A stretch of 64,000 nt of DNA. Source: Burkholderia latens (GTDB lineage: Bacteria; Pseudomonadota; Gammaproteobacteria; Burkholderiales; Burkholderiaceae). The translations under genes and the position numbers were made by a program. The DNA lies in the NCBI RefSeq assembly GCF_902499045.1, contig NZ_CABVPL010000025.1, forward strand, positions 24,748-88,747. The letters are read 5' to 3'. This document shows, piece after piece, positions 45,202 through 55,379 of the stretch (within the stretch, counting starts at the first letter, position 1; the number at the start of each line of letters is the position of its first letter). The notes below the pieces were generated by a model. That model was not told where the DNA came from. It worked only from the letters and a program-made list of their open reading frames with translations, and searched no databases.

Positions 45202-46293
45202 TCATGCTCCCGAGCGGCCGAACAGCGCGCGTGTCAACAGCGGACGATTGCGCACGCGCAACCAGAAGATGAACGCGACGATCGCCGCGACGATCACGTG
45301 CAGGCCGACGAGACCGACGCCGAACGACATCTTGCCCTGTTCGATCTGCGCCTGCACGACGTTCAGCAGGTTCGAATACGTGAGGTAGATCAGCACGGCC
45401 ATCACGAGGTTGATCGTGCGGCTGCGGCGCGGGTTCTGGTACGACAGCGGAATCCCGAGCACCATCAGGTTGATCGCGATCAGCGGCAGCCCCGCGCGCC
45501 ATGCGAACTCCGCGAGATTGTCGCGCGTCGGATTGCGCAGCAGGTCGGGCGTCGGCGTGCTGTTGGTGGTCGGCACGTTGGTGACGGGCGTGCTCGTGAT
45601 CTTCACGCCGTAGCGCTGGAACTCCATGATCTTGAAGTTCGGCTGGCCGGGCGTGCCGTCGTAGCGGCGGCCGTCTTCCAGCACGACGAAACGGTCGCCG
45701 TCGCGGGTCTCGGTATGGCCCGTATGGGACACGACGACGTTGACCTTGCCGTTCTCGGTCGACGTGACGAACACGTTCTGGACCTTGCTCTGGTCCGGCG
45801 ACATCTTTTCGATGAAGAACACGCGATGGTTCGACGCCGATTCGCGGAACTGGCCCGGCGCGAGCAGCGAGATTTCGTCGCGCTGCTGGAAGCGCGCCTT
45901 GATCATCTTGCTCTGCTGGTTCGACCACGGCCAGCCGACGAACGCGAAGAACGCGATCAGCAGGACGATCGGCGTCGCGAACACGCCGATCGGCTTGATC
46001 AGGCGCGTGAGGCTCACGCCCGACGCGAGCCACACCACCATTTCGGAGTCCCGGTACCACCGGGTCAGCACGAACAGGATCGACACGAACAGCGTGACGA
46101 CGAGCATCACGGCGAGATAGCCGATCACGGTCAGGCCGATCAGCACGAGCACGTCGCGCGGATCGATTTCGCCGGACGCGGCATAGCCGACGATGCGGAT
46201 CATCATCGTCGTGAGCATGATCGTGAGCAGCACCATGAACACGGCGCCAGCCGTATACGCAAGCTCGCGCTGGAGGGAGCGTTCGAAGATCAT
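45202..46293 (-). CDS. lptF: LPS export ABC transporter permease LptF
   Basis: 363 residues. Six hydrophobic segments, three at each end, around a periplasmic beta-jellyroll domain. FERSLQRELAYTAGAVFMVLL and SGEIDPRDVLVLIGL are LptF hallmarks. The ATG at 46293 was chosen over an in-frame codon at 46410, which lies inside the divergent promoter gap with pepA. First gene of lptF-lptG-cbiX. Confidence 0.94.
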   Translation of the reverse strand: MIFERSLQRELAYTAGAVFMVLLTIMLTTMMIRIVGYAASGEIDPRDVLVLIGLTVIGYLAVMLVVTLFVSILFVLTRWYRDSEMVVWLASGVSLTRLIKPIGVFATPIVLLIAFFAFVGWPWSNQQSKMIKARFQQRDEISLLAPGQFRESASNHRVFFIEKMSPDQSKVQNVFVTSTENGKVNVVVSHTGHTETRDGDRFVVLEDGRRYDGTPGQPNFKIMEFQRYGVKITSTPVTNVPTTNSTPTPDLLRNPTRDNLAEFAWRAGLPLIAINLMVLGIPLSYQNPRRSRTINLVMAVLIYLTYSNLLNVVQAQIEQGKMSFGVGLVGLHVIVAAIVAFIFWLRVRNRPLLTRALFGRSGA

Positions 46294-46415
46294 TCTTGAT
46301 GAGAAGAGGGCGGGAGGCTGCGCACGCGTGGTGGAGCGCTCGCGCCGCCACGGGAAAAATAGCGGATAATTGCGGCTTTCATCCTTAGCCCAGATTTTAT
46401 CCGAGGACAAGCGCG

Positions 46416-47927
46416 ATGGACTTTAGCATAAAAGGCTGTGATTGGAGCAAAGGCGAGGCCAAGGGGTTCCTGACCGGGAAGTCCGACTGCATCGTGCTCG
46501 GCATCTTCGAGGCGCAGACCCTCTCCGGTGCGGCGCTCGACATCGACACGGCCACCAAGGGGCTCATCTCGCGCGTAGTGAAGGCCGGGGACATGGACGG
46601 CAAGCGCGGCAAGACGCTGTTCCTGCACGAGGTGTCGGGCATCGGCGCGTCGCGCGTGCTGCTGGTCGGCCTCGGCAAGCAGGATGCTTTCAATCAGAAA
46701 GCCTATAACGACGCGGTGACGGCCGCGTGGCGCGCACTGCTCGCGACCAAGGTCGTCCAGGTCACGTTCTCGCTCGCGCAATTGCCGGTCGACGAGCGCG
46801 GCTCCGACTGGGGCGTTCGCGCGGCGATCCTCGCGCTGCGCAACGAGACGTACCGCTTCACGCAGATGAAGAGCAAGCCGGAACCGGCGTCGCACACGCT
46901 CAAGCGCGTCGTGTTCAGTGTCGACCCGGCCGACGAAAAGGCGGCGAAGCTGGCGGTCAAGCAGGCCGTCGCGCTGGCGAACGGGATGGACCTCACGCGC
47001 GACCTCGGCAACCTGCCGGGCAACGTGTGCACGCCGACCTATCTCGGCAACACCGCGAAGAAGATCGCGAAGGATTGGGGTCTGAAGGCCGAGGTGCTCG
47101 GGCTGAAGCAGATCCAGGCGCTGAAGATGGGTTCGTTCCTGTCGGTCGCGCGCGCGTCCGTCGAGCCGCCGCAGTTCATCGTGCTGCATTACCAGGGCGC
47201 CGGCGCGAAGGCCGCGCCGATCGTGCTGGTCGGCAAGGGCATCACGTTCGACACGGGCGGCATCTCGCTGAAGCCGGGCGAGGGCATGGACGAGATGAAG
47301 TACGACATGTGCGGCGCCGGTTCGGTGCTCGGCACGATGCGTGCGGTCGCCGAAATGGGCCTGAAGATCAACGTCGTCGCGATCGTGCCGACCTGCGAGA
47401 ACATGCCGGGCGGCAACGCGACGAAACCGGGCGACATCGTCACCAGCATGAAGGGGCTGACGATCGAGGTGCTGAACACCGACGCCGAGGGCCGCCTGAT
47501 CCTGTGCGACGCGCTCACGTATGCGGAACGCTTCAAGCCGGCTGCCGTGATCGACGTCGCGACGCTGACGGGCGCGTGCGTGATCGCGCTCGGCGCGCAC
47601 AACAGCGGCCTGTTCTCGAAGGACGATGCGCTCGCGGGCGAACTGCTCGATGCATCGCGCGAGGCGAACGATCCGGCGTGGCGCATGCCGCTCGACGACG
47701 AGTATCAGGATCAGCTGAAGTCGAATTTCGCGGACATCGCGAACATCGGCGGGCGTCCGGCCGGAGCGGTGACGGCCGCGTGCTTCCTGTCGCGCTTCAC
47801 CGAGAGCTACCCGTGGGCGCACCTGGACATCGCCGGCACCGCATGGAAGAGCGGCGCGGCGAAGGGCGCGACCGGCCGTCCGGTGCCGCTGCTCGCGCAG
47901 TTCCTGATCGACCGCGCCGGCCAGTGA
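46416..47927 (+). CDS. pepA: Leucyl aminopeptidase (PepA/M17)
   Basis: 503 residues, a dizinc aminopeptidase. Metal ligands are visible in [19 protein letters not shown] and the signature [27 protein letters not shown] and [10 protein letters not shown] support the M17 assignment. AGGA precedes the ATG by about 9 bases. It diverges from lptF, and precedes holC; pepA-holC is a conserved pair in proteobacteria. Confidence 0.96.
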   Translation: MDFSIKGCDWSKGEAKGFLTGKSDCIVLGIFEAQTLSGAALDIDTATKGLISRVVKAGDMDGKRGKTLFLHEVSGIGASRVLLVGLGKQDAFNQKAYNDAVTAAWRALLATKVVQVTFSLAQLPVDERGSDWGVRAAILALRNETYRFTQMKSKPEPASHTLKRVVFSVDPADEKAAKLAVKQAVALANGMDLTRDLGNLPGNVCTPTYLGNTAKKIAKDWGLKAEVLGLKQIQALKMGSFLSVARASVEPPQFIVLHYQGAGAKAAPIVLVGKGITFDTGGISLKPGEGMDEMKYDMCGAGSVLGTMRAVAEMGLKINVVAIVPTCENMPGGNATKPGDIVTSMKGLTIEVLNTDAEGRLILCDALTYAERFKPAAVIDVATLTGACVIALGAHNSGLFSKDDALAGELLDASREANDPAWRMPLDDEYQDQLKSNFADIANIGGRPAGAVTAACFLSRFTESYPWAHLDIAGTAWKSGAAKGATGRPVPLLAQFLIDRAGQ

Positions 47928-47961
47928 TGGCAGGACTCACGACGATGCGGGCGAGCGGGCG

Positions 47962-48378
47962 ATGACGCGAATCGATTTCCATTCGAACGTCGGCGATTCG
48001 CTCACGTACGCATGCCGGCTGCTGCGCAAGGCCTATCAGGCCGGGCAGCCGGTCGTCGTGCTCGCCGAGCCCGCGCGCCTGCGCGCGCTCGACGAGCGGC
48101 TCTGGACGTTCTCGCCGCTCGATTTCATCCCGCACTGCGGCGCCGACAGCGCGCATGCGGCAAACACGCCGATCGTGCTGACCACGAATCTCGACCAGGC
48201 GCCGCACCATCAGATCCTGCTGAACCTCGGCGCGACGGTGCCCGCGCAGTTCGCCCGCTTCGAGCGCCTGCTCGAAGTGGTCGGCAACGCGCCGGACGAG
48301 CTCGCCGCGGGCCGCGACCGCTACCGCTTCTACCGCGATCGCGGATACGCGCTGAACAATTACAAGCAGGGCAGCTAG
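47962..48378 (+). CDS. holC: DNA polymerase III chi subunit
   Basis: 138 residues. Chi links the clamp loader to single-strand-binding protein. RIDFHSNVGDSLTYACRLLRKA, the motif LDERLWTFSPLDFIPHC, and FYRDRGYALNNYKQG at the end are typical of HolC. It follows pepA by 34 bases, a common pairing. Confidence 0.94.
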   Translation: MTRIDFHSNVGDSLTYACRLLRKAYQAGQPVVVLAEPARLRALDERLWTFSPLDFIPHCGADSAHAANTPIVLTTNLDQAPHHQILLNLGATVPAQFARFERLLEVVGNAPDELAAGRDRYRFYRDRGYALNNYKQGS

Positions 48379-48402
48379 CCGAACCGTCGACGGAGCGTTC
48401 CC

Positions 48403-49149
48403 GTGACACAACCCGAATCCCCTTCGATCCCGACGCTGACCGACGTACTGGTGCCGGGCAAGCCGGCGCCGTCGCGCTCGTCCGCGGCCGATGCGCCGTC
48501 GCGCGACGATCCCGCGATTCCGGTGCTGACCGACGTGGTCGTACCGGGCCGCGCTGCCGCTGCGGCATCGGCTGCTTCCGGGCACGCGGGAGCGGACCCC
48601 GAATCCGTCGTGGTCGAGCCGGTGCCGACGCCCGACGTGCCCGTCGTCGAACTGCCGGGCGACAGCGACGCGCCGGCGCAACCCGGCGCGGCCGGACACG
48701 TCGTCGCGGAAGAGTCGCCGGCCGCGCTGGCGCCGCTGCCGTCCGCACTGGGCGCCGAGGAGGCGCAGCAGCACGGTACCGCCGCGGCACCGGCCGATGA
48801 CGACGCGATGCTGCGCCAGGAAACCGTATCGGCTGCCGGCGCGCTGCTCACCGATCATCTTGCCGGCGGTGCGTCGCAGCCGGCTGCGCCCGCGGCCGCG
48901 GGGCTGACGCCGGAGGATGCGCAGCATATCGCCGAGCGCTTGCGCAATCGGCTCACCAGCTATCTGACCGGGGCAGGGCGCGAGGCCATCGAAGCCCGCT
49001 GCCGCGACGCGCTGCACGACCATACGGCCTGGCTCGTCGGTCAGATCACGCGCGAAGTCGCGCTGGCGCTCGAAACGGAAGTGATGGAGTGGGTTCGCGA
49101 CGCGGTCGACGAGGAGATCGCCCGCCGCCGGACCGGTCATTCCGGCTAG
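48403..49149 (+). CDS. DUF2486 family protein
   Basis: 248 residues. The first half is low-complexity and rich in proline, alanine and valine, with two copies of a short motif: IPTLTDVLVPG and IPVLTDVVVPG. The C-terminal part (DAQHIAERLRNRLTSYLTG... and TREVALALETEVMEWVRDAVDEEIARRR) is helical. This pattern matches the DUF2486 proteins found beside holC in Burkholderia. Function unknown. It follows holC by 24 bases. Confidence 0.85.
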   Translation: MTQPESPSIPTLTDVLVPGKPAPSRSSAADAPSRDDPAIPVLTDVVVPGRAAAAASAASGHAGADPESVVVEPVPTPDVPVVELPGDSDAPAQPGAAGHVVAEESPAALAPLPSALGAEEAQQHGTAAAPADDDAMLRQETVSAAGALLTDHLAGGASQPAAPAAAGLTPEDAQHIAERLRNRLTSYLTGAGREAIEARCRDALHDHTAWLVGQITREVALALETEVMEWVRDAVDEEIARRRTGHSG

Positions 49150-49285
49150 GTTCGACAGCCGCGGGATGCGCAGGCGTTGCCGGCATCGACCATGACGATC
49201 GCCGACGTAGCGGCAATCACGCGGATGCGCCGAACGCTGCGTCGGCGCGTCACCAACGCGTGCCTGTGCGCCGTGCGTTGCCGGT

Positions 49286-49615
49286 TCAATGCAGCGACAG
49301 CACCCATTGCGCGAGCGTATGCGCTTCGGCGCTCGTCAGCTGCGTGTTCGCGGGCATCGGCACGCCGCCCCACACGCCGACACTGCCCTTGACGATCGAC
49401 TGCGCGAGGTAGTCGGCAGCATCCGCGCGCGACGCGTACTTGCCGGCGATGTCATGAAACGACGGACCCATCAACGGCTTGCCGATCGCATGGCACGCCA
49501 TGCAGTTCTTGCGCTGCGCGAGCGCGCCCCCGTCGCCGGCCAGGTCGGCATGCGCGGCCGCCGCGCTGCCGGTCAGCAGCGCGGCGAGCAGCGCGCGCAA
49601 TATCGTCTGTTTCAT
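49286..49615 (-). CDS. Small periplasmic cytochrome c (c551/c5 type)
   Basis: 109 residues with a signal peptide (KQTILRALLAALLTGSAAAAHA). The heme-binding motif CMACH gives C38, C41 and H42; the sixth ligand is likely M87 in GGVPMPAN. Electron carrier in the periplasm. The ATG at 49615 was chosen because the signal peptide begins there. No partner oxidase is adjacent. Confidence 0.92.
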   Translation of the reverse strand: MKQTILRALLAALLTGSAAAAHADLAGDGGALAQRKNCMACHAIGKPLMGPSFHDIAGKYASRADAADYLAQSIVKGSVGVWGGVPMPANTQLTSAEAHTLAQWVLSLH

Positions 49616-49741
49616 GCGGTTCTCCGCCGGCGCAGGCGGCCGGCTCCACGGTCCGCGCATTATAAGAGCAAAGGGAGCGCACGTTTGGCGCGTTTCCCCG
49701 GCGTCCGTCCGCAATGGGGTCGTATGCTGCGCGTTTCCCCG

Positions 49742-51415
49742 TCAGCCCGTCACCGCGCCCTTGTTCGCCGGACGCGCGAGCGCCGCGTACTTCGCGAGCA
49801 CGCCGCGCGTGTAGCGCGGCGCCGGCTGCTTCCACGCGGCGCGGCGGCGCGCGAGCTCCGCGTCGTCGACGTTCAACTGCAGTACGAGCCGGTGCGCATC
49901 GATCGTGATCGAATCGCCTTCCTGCACGAGCGCGATCGTGCCGCCGACGAACGCTTCGGGCGCGACGTGGCCGACCACCATGCCCCACGTGCCGCCCGAG
50001 AAGCGGCCGTCCGTGATGAACCCGACCGACTCGCCGAGCCCCTTGCCGATGATCGCCGACGTCGGCGCCAGCATTTCCGGCATCCCGGGGCCGCCCTGCG
50101 GGCCGAGATAGCGCAGCACCAGCACGTCGCCCGCGCGGATTTTGTCGCCGAGGATCGCGTCCATCGCGCTTTGCTCGTCGTCGAATACGCGCGCCGGGCC
50201 CGTGATCACCGGGTTCTTCAGGCCGGTGATCTTCGCGACCGCGCCGTCTTCGGCGAGGTTGCCCTTCAGGATCGCGAGATGGCCTTCCTTGTACAGCGCG
50301 CGATCGATCGGGAAGATCACGTTCTGGTCCGCGCGCGGCACGCTCGGCACGTCCTTCAGTTCATCGGCGAGGGTGCGGCCGGTGATCGTGATGCAGTCGC
50401 CGTGCAGCAGCCCCGCGTCGAGCAGGATCCGCAGCACCTGCGGGATGCCGCCGGCCCGATGCAGGTCGGTCGCGACGTACTGGCCCGACGGCTTCAGGTC
50501 GCAGATCACCGGCACGCGCTTGCGGATGCGCTCGAAGTCGTCGATCGTCCAGTCGACCTCCGCCGCGTGCGCGATCGCGAGATAGTGCAGCACCGCGTTG
50601 GTCGAGCCGCCGGTCGCCATGATCAGCGACACCGCGTTCTCGATCGACGCCTTCGTGATGATGTCGCGCGGCTTCAGATCGCGCTTCACGGCTTCGACCA
50701 GCACGCGCGCCGATGCGGCGGCCGAATCGACCTTCTCCTGATCGGGGTTCGCCATCGTCGACGAATACAGCAGCGACATGCCGAGCGCCTCGAATGACGA
50801 GCTCATCGTGTTCGCGGTGTACATGCCGCCGCACGACCCCGACGTCGGGCACGCGTTCTTCTCGACCCCTTCGAAATCCTCCTCGGACATCCGGCCCGCG
50901 GTGAACTCGCCGACCGCCTCGAACGACGACACGATCGTCAGGTCGCGGCCCTTCCAGTTGCCAGGGCGAATCGTGCCGCCGTACACGTAGATGCCGGGCA
51001 CGTTCAGGCGCGCGAGCGCGATCATCCCGCCCGGCATGTTCTTGTCGCAGCCGCCGACCACCACCACGCCGTCCATCCACTGACCCTGCACGCAGGTCTC
51101 GATGCAGTCGGCGATCACTTCGCGCGAAACCAGCGAGTACTTCATTCCTTCCGTGCCCATCGACATGCCGTCCGAGATCGTCGGCGTGCCGAAGATCTGC
51201 GGGTTCGCGCCGGCCGCCTTCACGGCCGCGACGGCCGCGTCCGACAGCCGCTGCAGGCCCGAATTGCACGGCGTGATCGTCGAGTGGCCGTTCGCGATGC
51301 CGATCATCGGCTTGTCGAAATCTTCCTTCTGGTAGCCGAGCGCGTAATACATCGAGCGGTTCGGCGAACGGGCCACGCCTTGCGTGATGTTCCTAGAGCG
51401 GCGGTTGTACGACAT
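49742..51415 (-). CDS. ilvD: Dihydroxy-acid dehydratase
   Basis: Third step of valine and isoleucine synthesis. 557 residues, the length of the beta-proteobacterial form. Iron-sulfur cluster ligands are in [14 protein letters not shown] and [14 protein letters not shown]. The ATG at 51415 has GGAG about 6 bases upstream and gives the standard MSYNRRSRN start; the earlier in-frame ATG at 51427 lies inside that ribosome-binding site context. It diverges from a LysR gene. Confidence 0.96.
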   Translation of the reverse strand: MSYNRRSRNITQGVARSPNRSMYYALGYQKEDFDKPMIGIANGHSTITPCNSGLQRLSDAAVAAVKAAGANPQIFGTPTISDGMSMGTEGMKYSLVSREVIADCIETCVQGQWMDGVVVVGGCDKNMPGGMIALARLNVPGIYVYGGTIRPGNWKGRDLTIVSSFEAVGEFTAGRMSEEDFEGVEKNACPTSGSCGGMYTANTMSSSFEALGMSLLYSSTMANPDQEKVDSAAASARVLVEAVKRDLKPRDIITKASIENAVSLIMATGGSTNAVLHYLAIAHAAEVDWTIDDFERIRKRVPVICDLKPSGQYVATDLHRAGGIPQVLRILLDAGLLHGDCITITGRTLADELKDVPSVPRADQNVIFPIDRALYKEGHLAILKGNLAEDGAVAKITGLKNPVITGPARVFDDEQSAMDAILGDKIRAGDVLVLRYLGPQGGPGMPEMLAPTSAIIGKGLGESVGFITDGRFSGGTWGMVVGHVAPEAFVGGTIALVQEGDSITIDAHRLVLQLNVDDAELARRRAAWKQPAPRYTRGVLAKYAALARPANKGAVTG

Positions 51416-51514
51416 GGGGAGCTCCATCGTTGTTTTGGCGACGCCGGCGCGAACGGCGCGCCGGGGATCAGTCAAGAATGGAGTGTCCGTTCTGGGATGT
51501 CCAATATATTATTT

Positions 51515-51533
51515 GTCGATTATTAAGTCGATT
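51515..51533. promoter_or_regulatory. Repeated GTCGATT motif in the ilvD/LysR gap
   Basis: GTCGATT at 51515 and again at 51527, a 12-base period, beside the palindrome AATATATT at 51503-51510. This AT-rich stretch just before the LysR start fits an operator and promoter zone. Confidence 0.4.
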
Positions 51534-51549
51534 TTCGAATGAGTTCCGT

Positions 51550-52467
51550 ATGCCCGAACCGACGCCCGACCTGCGCCAGTGGCGCTATTTCGTGACCGTT
51601 GCCGACGAGCGCCATTTCGGCCGCGCGGCCGAGCGGCTGTCGATGACCCAGCCGCCGCTGTCGCAGGCGATCCGTGCGCTGGAGGACGCGCTCGGCGTCG
51701 CGCTGTTCGCGCGCACCAAGCGCTCGGTCGCGCTGACGGCGGCCGGTGCAGCGTTGCTGCCCGACGTGCGCCGGCTGCTCGCGTCGGCCGACGCGCTGCC
51801 GCCGCTCGCGCGGCGGCTCGCGCGCGGCGAGGCGGGTTCGCTGTCGCTCGCTTTCGTGTCGACCGCCGACTACGGGCTGCTGCCGTCGCTGCTGCGTGCG
51901 TTCGCCGCGCGCTATCCGCAGGTGCGGCTGCAACTCGCGGAGGCGACGAGCGACGTGCAGATCGACGAGCTCGTCGCGGGCCGCATCGACGCGGGGCTCG
52001 TGATTCCGCCGGTGCCGCCGCGCCATGCGGCCGGGCTGTCGTACCTGCCGGTCGTGCGCGAGCCGCTGGTGGTCGCGATGCCGGCGGCCGCGGCGCCCGA
52101 CGTGCCCGAAACGGAACCCGTGCATCTGGCCGATCTGGCCGCGCTGCCGCTCGTGATCTTCCCGCGCCGTTTGGCGCCCGGCTTTTATGACATCATTACG
52201 GGCTGCTACGGCGCGGCGGGGGAAACCCCGCGCATCGGCCAGGAGGCGATCCAGATGCAGACGATCGTCAGCCTCGTATCGGCCGGCATGGGTGTCGCAC
52301 TGGTGCCGCAGTCGCTGCGTAACCTGCGGCGCACCGGCGTGGTCTACCGGCCGCTCGCGGGCGACGCGCCGCTCGTCGAGACGGGGCTCGTGTGGCGCAC
52401 CGGCGACGTGAGCCCCGTGCTCGCCGGCTTCATCGACGTCGTGCGTGCGCACGGCGCCGCCGCGTGA
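51550..52467 (+). CDS. LysR-family transcriptional regulator, divergent from ilvD
   Basis: 305 residues. Winged helix PDLRQWRYFVTVADERHFGR, AAERLSMTQPPLSQAIRALE, then an effector domain (STADYGLLPSLLRAFAARYP, LVSAGMGVALVPQSLRNLRR). The N-terminal DLRQWRYFVTVADERHFGRAA is shared with catabolic regulators such as CatR and BenM. Its position 134 bases from ilvD suggests it could control ilvD or only itself; there is no proof. Confidence 0.92.
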   Translation: MPEPTPDLRQWRYFVTVADERHFGRAAERLSMTQPPLSQAIRALEDALGVALFARTKRSVALTAAGAALLPDVRRLLASADALPPLARRLARGEAGSLSLAFVSTADYGLLPSLLRAFAARYPQVRLQLAEATSDVQIDELVAGRIDAGLVIPPVPPRHAAGLSYLPVVREPLVVAMPAAAAPDVPETEPVHLADLAALPLVIFPRRLAPGFYDIITGCYGAAGETPRIGQEAIQMQTIVSLVSAGMGVALVPQSLRNLRRTGVVYRPLAGDAPLVETGLVWRTGDVSPVLAGFIDVVRAHGAAA

Positions 52468-52574
52468 TGCGGACAGCGGGCGACGGTGCGAACGATGGCG
52501 CGCCGGCGCCGTCCAATGCGCGGTGCGGCGTGGTGCGCGCGTCGTACCGCATTCGAAAACTTCATCGCTAATCC

Positions 52575-53465
52575 ATGATCATTCACCCGAATTTCGACCC
52601 CGTAGCGATCCATCTCGGGCCGCTGGCCGTGCGCTGGTATGGCCTCATGTATCTCGTCGGCTTCATCGCGGCGATCGTCGTCGGCCGGATCCGGCTGAAG
52701 CTGCCGCATGTCGCGGCGCAGGGCTGGACCGTGAAGGACATCGACGACATGATGTTCTACGGCGTGCTCGGCACCGTGCTCGGCGGCCGGCTCGGCTACG
52801 TGCTGTTCTACAAGGCCGACTTCTACTTCTCGCATCCGCTCGACGTGTTCAAGGTGTGGGAGGGCGGGATGTCGTTTCACGGCGGCTTCCTCGGCGTCAC
52901 GCTCGCGATGATGCTGTTCGCGTGGCAGCGCAAGCGCCACTGGCTGCAGGTCACCGATTTCGTCGCGCCGATGGTGCCGACGGGCCTCGCGGCCGGGCGG
53001 CTCGGCAACTTCATCAACGGCGAGCTGTGGGGCCGCGTGACCGATCCGGGCGCGCCGTGGGCGATGCTGTTCCCGGGCGCGATGCGCGACGACGCGGCGT
53101 GGCTGCCGAAGCATCCGGCGCTCGTCGAGAAGTGGCATCTCGCCGACGTGTTCATGCAGTACCAGATGCTGCCGCGCCATCCTTCGCAGCTCTACGAAAT
53201 CGCGCTCGAAGGCATTGCGCTGTTCTTCGTGCTGTTCTTCTTCTCGCGCAAGCCGCGGCCGATGGGCGCGGTGTCCGCGTTGTTCCTGATCGGCTACGGG
53301 CTCGCGCGCTTCACGGTCGAATTCGCGCGCGAACCGGACGACTTCCTCGGCCTGCTCGCGCTCGGCCTGTCGATGGGGCAGTGGCTGTCGCTGCCGATGA
53401 TCCTCGCGGGCATCGCGCTGCTCGTGTGGGCGTACCGCCGCCGCGCGGTGAATGCGGTGGCGTGA
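52575..53465 (+). CDS. lgt: Prolipoprotein diacylglyceryl transferase
   Basis: 296 residues, inner membrane, seven hydrophobic segments. Attaches diacylglycerol to the lipobox cysteine of prolipoproteins, the first step of lipoprotein maturation. [24 protein letters not shown] and the signature [17 protein letters not shown] are all there, with [12 protein letters not shown] near the end. Transcribed alone; a bidirectional terminator follows. Confidence 0.96.
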   Translation: MIIHPNFDPVAIHLGPLAVRWYGLMYLVGFIAAIVVGRIRLKLPHVAAQGWTVKDIDDMMFYGVLGTVLGGRLGYVLFYKADFYFSHPLDVFKVWEGGMSFHGGFLGVTLAMMLFAWQRKRHWLQVTDFVAPMVPTGLAAGRLGNFINGELWGRVTDPGAPWAMLFPGAMRDDAAWLPKHPALVEKWHLADVFMQYQMLPRHPSQLYEIALEGIALFFVLFFFSRKPRPMGAVSALFLIGYGLARFTVEFAREPDDFLGLLALGLSMGQWLSLPMILAGIALLVWAYRRRAVNAVA

Positions 53466-53566
53466 TGCCGTTGCATGACGCGCGGCTCGTGTGCGTCGCC
53501 GCATGAGGGATGAAGCGATGCCGATGCCCGCATGCGGCGTGCGCATCGAGCGCTGAATCGCAAACG

Positions 53567-53596
53567 AAAAACGCCGGCCCTCGGGCCGGCGTTTTC
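53567..53596. terminator. Bidirectional terminator between lgt and SIMPL gene
   Basis: Stem AAACGCCGGCCC/GGGCCGGCGTTT with a three-base loop, A and T runs on both sides. Confidence 0.93.
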
Positions 53597-53625
53597 GCAT
53601 CTGCCGCGTGACGGCGCGATGCGCG

Positions 53626-54366
53626 TTACTTCATCTGCACCGAACCGTTGACCGTGACGGACACGGTGGCCTTGCCGCCTTCGACCGCGATCGGCGCGCT
53701 CATCTTCGCGCTGTCCATCGGCGCGGCGGCCATCGCCATCATCCGCGGGTACGGCTGCACGTTGCGGCCGCCGCCGACGTTCACGTCGCGGATCGAGTAG
53801 CTGCTGTAGCCGAACGCCTTCGCGGCTTCGTCAGCGCGTGCGCGGAACGACTTGATCGCCTCCGTCGTGAGCTTCTGCTCGGCCGCGCGCTGCGCTTCGG
53901 GCGACAGCGAGAACTCGACGTTCGCGATCTGCATCTGGTTCGACAACTGGCCCGCGAGCTTCGACGCCGCCGAGAAATCGCGCGATTCGAGCACGACTTC
54001 GGTCCGGCCGCGCCACGCGGAGATCTTTCCGTCGCGATCGGTGCTCGGATACACGGAGAACGCACCGGTGTGCGCGGTGACGCCCGACACGCCCTTCGCC
54101 TGCGCGAGCGCCGCGTCGGCGCGCTGGTTCAGCGCGGCCGTCAGGCTGCCCGGATCCTTCGCCTGCTGCTCGTAGAACAGCGTGATGTGGATGATGTCCT
54201 GCGGCACGTCGGCGCTCGCCTGCGACGACAGCGACAGCACGCCGGCCGGCTCCGGGAAGTGCGGGTTCGCGGCCTGTGCGCGCGCGGCCGGCGACGCGAG
54301 CGTCAGCGCGACGGGCACGGCGGCGGCGAGGGCGAGCGACAGCGCGAGTGCGGATTTCTTGGTCAT
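53626..54366 (-). CDS. SIMPL-domain (DUF541) periplasmic protein
   Basis: 246 residues with a signal peptide (ALALSLALAAAVPVALTLASPAARA). The mature part has the SIMPL/DUF541 pattern (SLSSQASADVPQDIIHITLFYEQQAKD, then VSGVTAHTGAFSVYPS, and QIANVEFSLSPE). Members are periplasmic or outer-membrane-associated; the role is unknown, one relative being linked to stress and interaction with kinases. GGAG precedes the ATG at 54366 by about 8 bases. Confidence 0.88.
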   Translation of the reverse strand: MTKKSALALSLALAAAVPVALTLASPAARAQAANPHFPEPAGVLSLSSQASADVPQDIIHITLFYEQQAKDPGSLTAALNQRADAALAQAKGVSGVTAHTGAFSVYPSTDRDGKISAWRGRTEVVLESRDFSAASKLAGQLSNQMQIANVEFSLSPEAQRAAEQKLTTEAIKSFRARADEAAKAFGYSSYSIRDVNVGGGRNVQPYPRMMAMAAAPMDSAKMSAPIAVEGGKATVSVTVNGSVQMK

Positions 54367-54433
54367 TGTTGGACTCCTTGTGCGAGGGCGCGCACGCGGA
54401 TCGCGCGTGCGCGACGCGGGCGTGCCGCGCGAC

Positions 54434-54457
54434 GAAAAAAAACGGCCGCCGGCCCGA
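54434..54457 (-). terminator. Terminator after the EVE protein gene
   Basis: On the minus strand, GC-rich hairpin around 54457-54443 followed by eight T. Confidence 0.7.
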
Positions 54458-54586
54458 GCGGGCGACAGCGGTTGCTTAGGCTGCGCGAACGCGCTGCGAG
54501 TTCCGTGACCGCGGCGGATGTTGACCGGATTTGACGTTTGGCGTTGCGCGTGCCCCGCGCGTCTGATGCGTGCGCTTCGCGTGCGC

Positions 54587-55048
54587 CTACTTCATCAGCT
54601 TTTCGGTGATGAAGCGCCATTCGGCACGCGTGACCGGCGTGATCGACAGCCGGTTGCCGCGCGCGAGCACGCGCATGTCCGCGAGTTCATCGTGCTCGCG
54701 CAGCGCCGCGAGCGGCACAAGCGGCGACTTTTTCACGAAGCGCACGTCGACGAGCACCCAGCGCGGTGCTTCCTGCGTCGACTTCGGATCGTAGTACGGG
54801 CTTTTCGGATCGAACTGGGTAGGATCGGGGTACGGCGTCGACGAGACTTCGGCGATGCCCGCGATGCCTGGTTCGGGGCAGCTCGAGTGATAGAACAGCA
54901 CGCCGTCGCCGATCTTCATCGTGTCGCGCATGAAATTGCGCGCCTGATAATTGCGCACGCCAGTCCATGGCAGCGATTGCTGCGGCGCATGCGCGAGATC
55001 GTCGATGCTTGCTTCGTCCGGTTCGGACTTCATCAGCCAGTATTGCAT
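54587..55048 (-). CDS. EVE-domain protein
   Basis: 153 residues. QYWLMKSEPDEASIDDLAHA and the block VRNYQARNFMRDTMKIGDGVLFYHSSCPEPGIAGIAEV are the EVE/PUA-like signature, ending PVTRAEWRFITEKL. EVE domains bind modified bases in DNA or RNA; this single-domain form (thymocyte nuclear protein-like) has no known substrate here. The ATG at 55048 gives the conserved start QYWLMKSEPD. Its upstream neighbour on the same strand is the 6S RNA gene. Confidence 0.92.
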   Translation of the reverse strand: MQYWLMKSEPDEASIDDLAHAPQQSLPWTGVRNYQARNFMRDTMKIGDGVLFYHSSCPEPGIAGIAEVSSTPYPDPTQFDPKSPYYDPKSTQEAPRWVLVDVRFVKKSPLVPLAALREHDELADMRVLARGNRLSITPVTRAEWRFITEKLMK

Positions 55049-55077
55049 GGATCGTAATCGACGCAGAAAGGGCTGTT

Positions 55078-55110
55078 GCAAAAGGAAACGGCATCGGGAG
55101 TACCCGATGC
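55078..55110 (-). terminator. Terminator of the 6S RNA gene
   Basis: On the minus strand, AACGGCATCGG/CCGATGCCGTT stem, loop GTACT-like, then TTCCTTTT. Confidence 0.8.
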
Positions 55111-55111
55111 C

Positions 55112-55298
55112 GTTGGATAGGCCCCCGCCTTGGCCGCTAGGCCGGCATCCTGAACCTGAGGTTCAGAATTGGTCGCAGTTAGCAGCACTTCGGGTACATC
55201 AGACAGAGTGACGCGCGCGCCCGTGCTACAAATTTCCGCAACCGTGCACATGGCATTGGTTCAAGGAATATATGACCTTGGCGAACCAGGCAGGGAAG
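55112..55298 (-). ncRNA. ssrS: 6S RNA
   Basis: Regulatory RNA that binds the sigma-70 RNA polymerase in stationary phase. About 185 bases on the minus strand. The two ends close into a stem (CCCTGCCTGGTT near the 5' end against GGCCAAGGCGGGG near the 3' end) and the interior contains the CCTTGAACC and GAACCTCAGGTTC features expected around the central bubble. It lies directly downstream of zapA, the location of ssrS in many proteobacteria. The ends are approximate; a longer precursor from about 55319 to the terminator is likely. Confidence 0.82.
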
Positions 55299-55325
55299 CT
55301 GACTGAACTGTGTTTCGTTGCGCCA

Positions 55326-55354
55326 ATTTGACCACCGTTGATCGCCGAGATCAA
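55326..55354 (-). promoter_or_regulatory. Promoter of the 6S RNA gene
   Basis: TTGATC at 55354-55349, a 17-base spacer, and TCAAAT at 55331-55326 on the minus strand; start predicted near 55319. Confidence 0.6.
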
Positions 55355-55379
55355 GGGGAATCGACGCATCGATCAAACG

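Noticed and set aside
55033-55251. Small minus-strand protein of 72 residues downstream of zapA
   Set aside because: The region is better explained as 6S RNA with its own promoter, closing stem and terminator.
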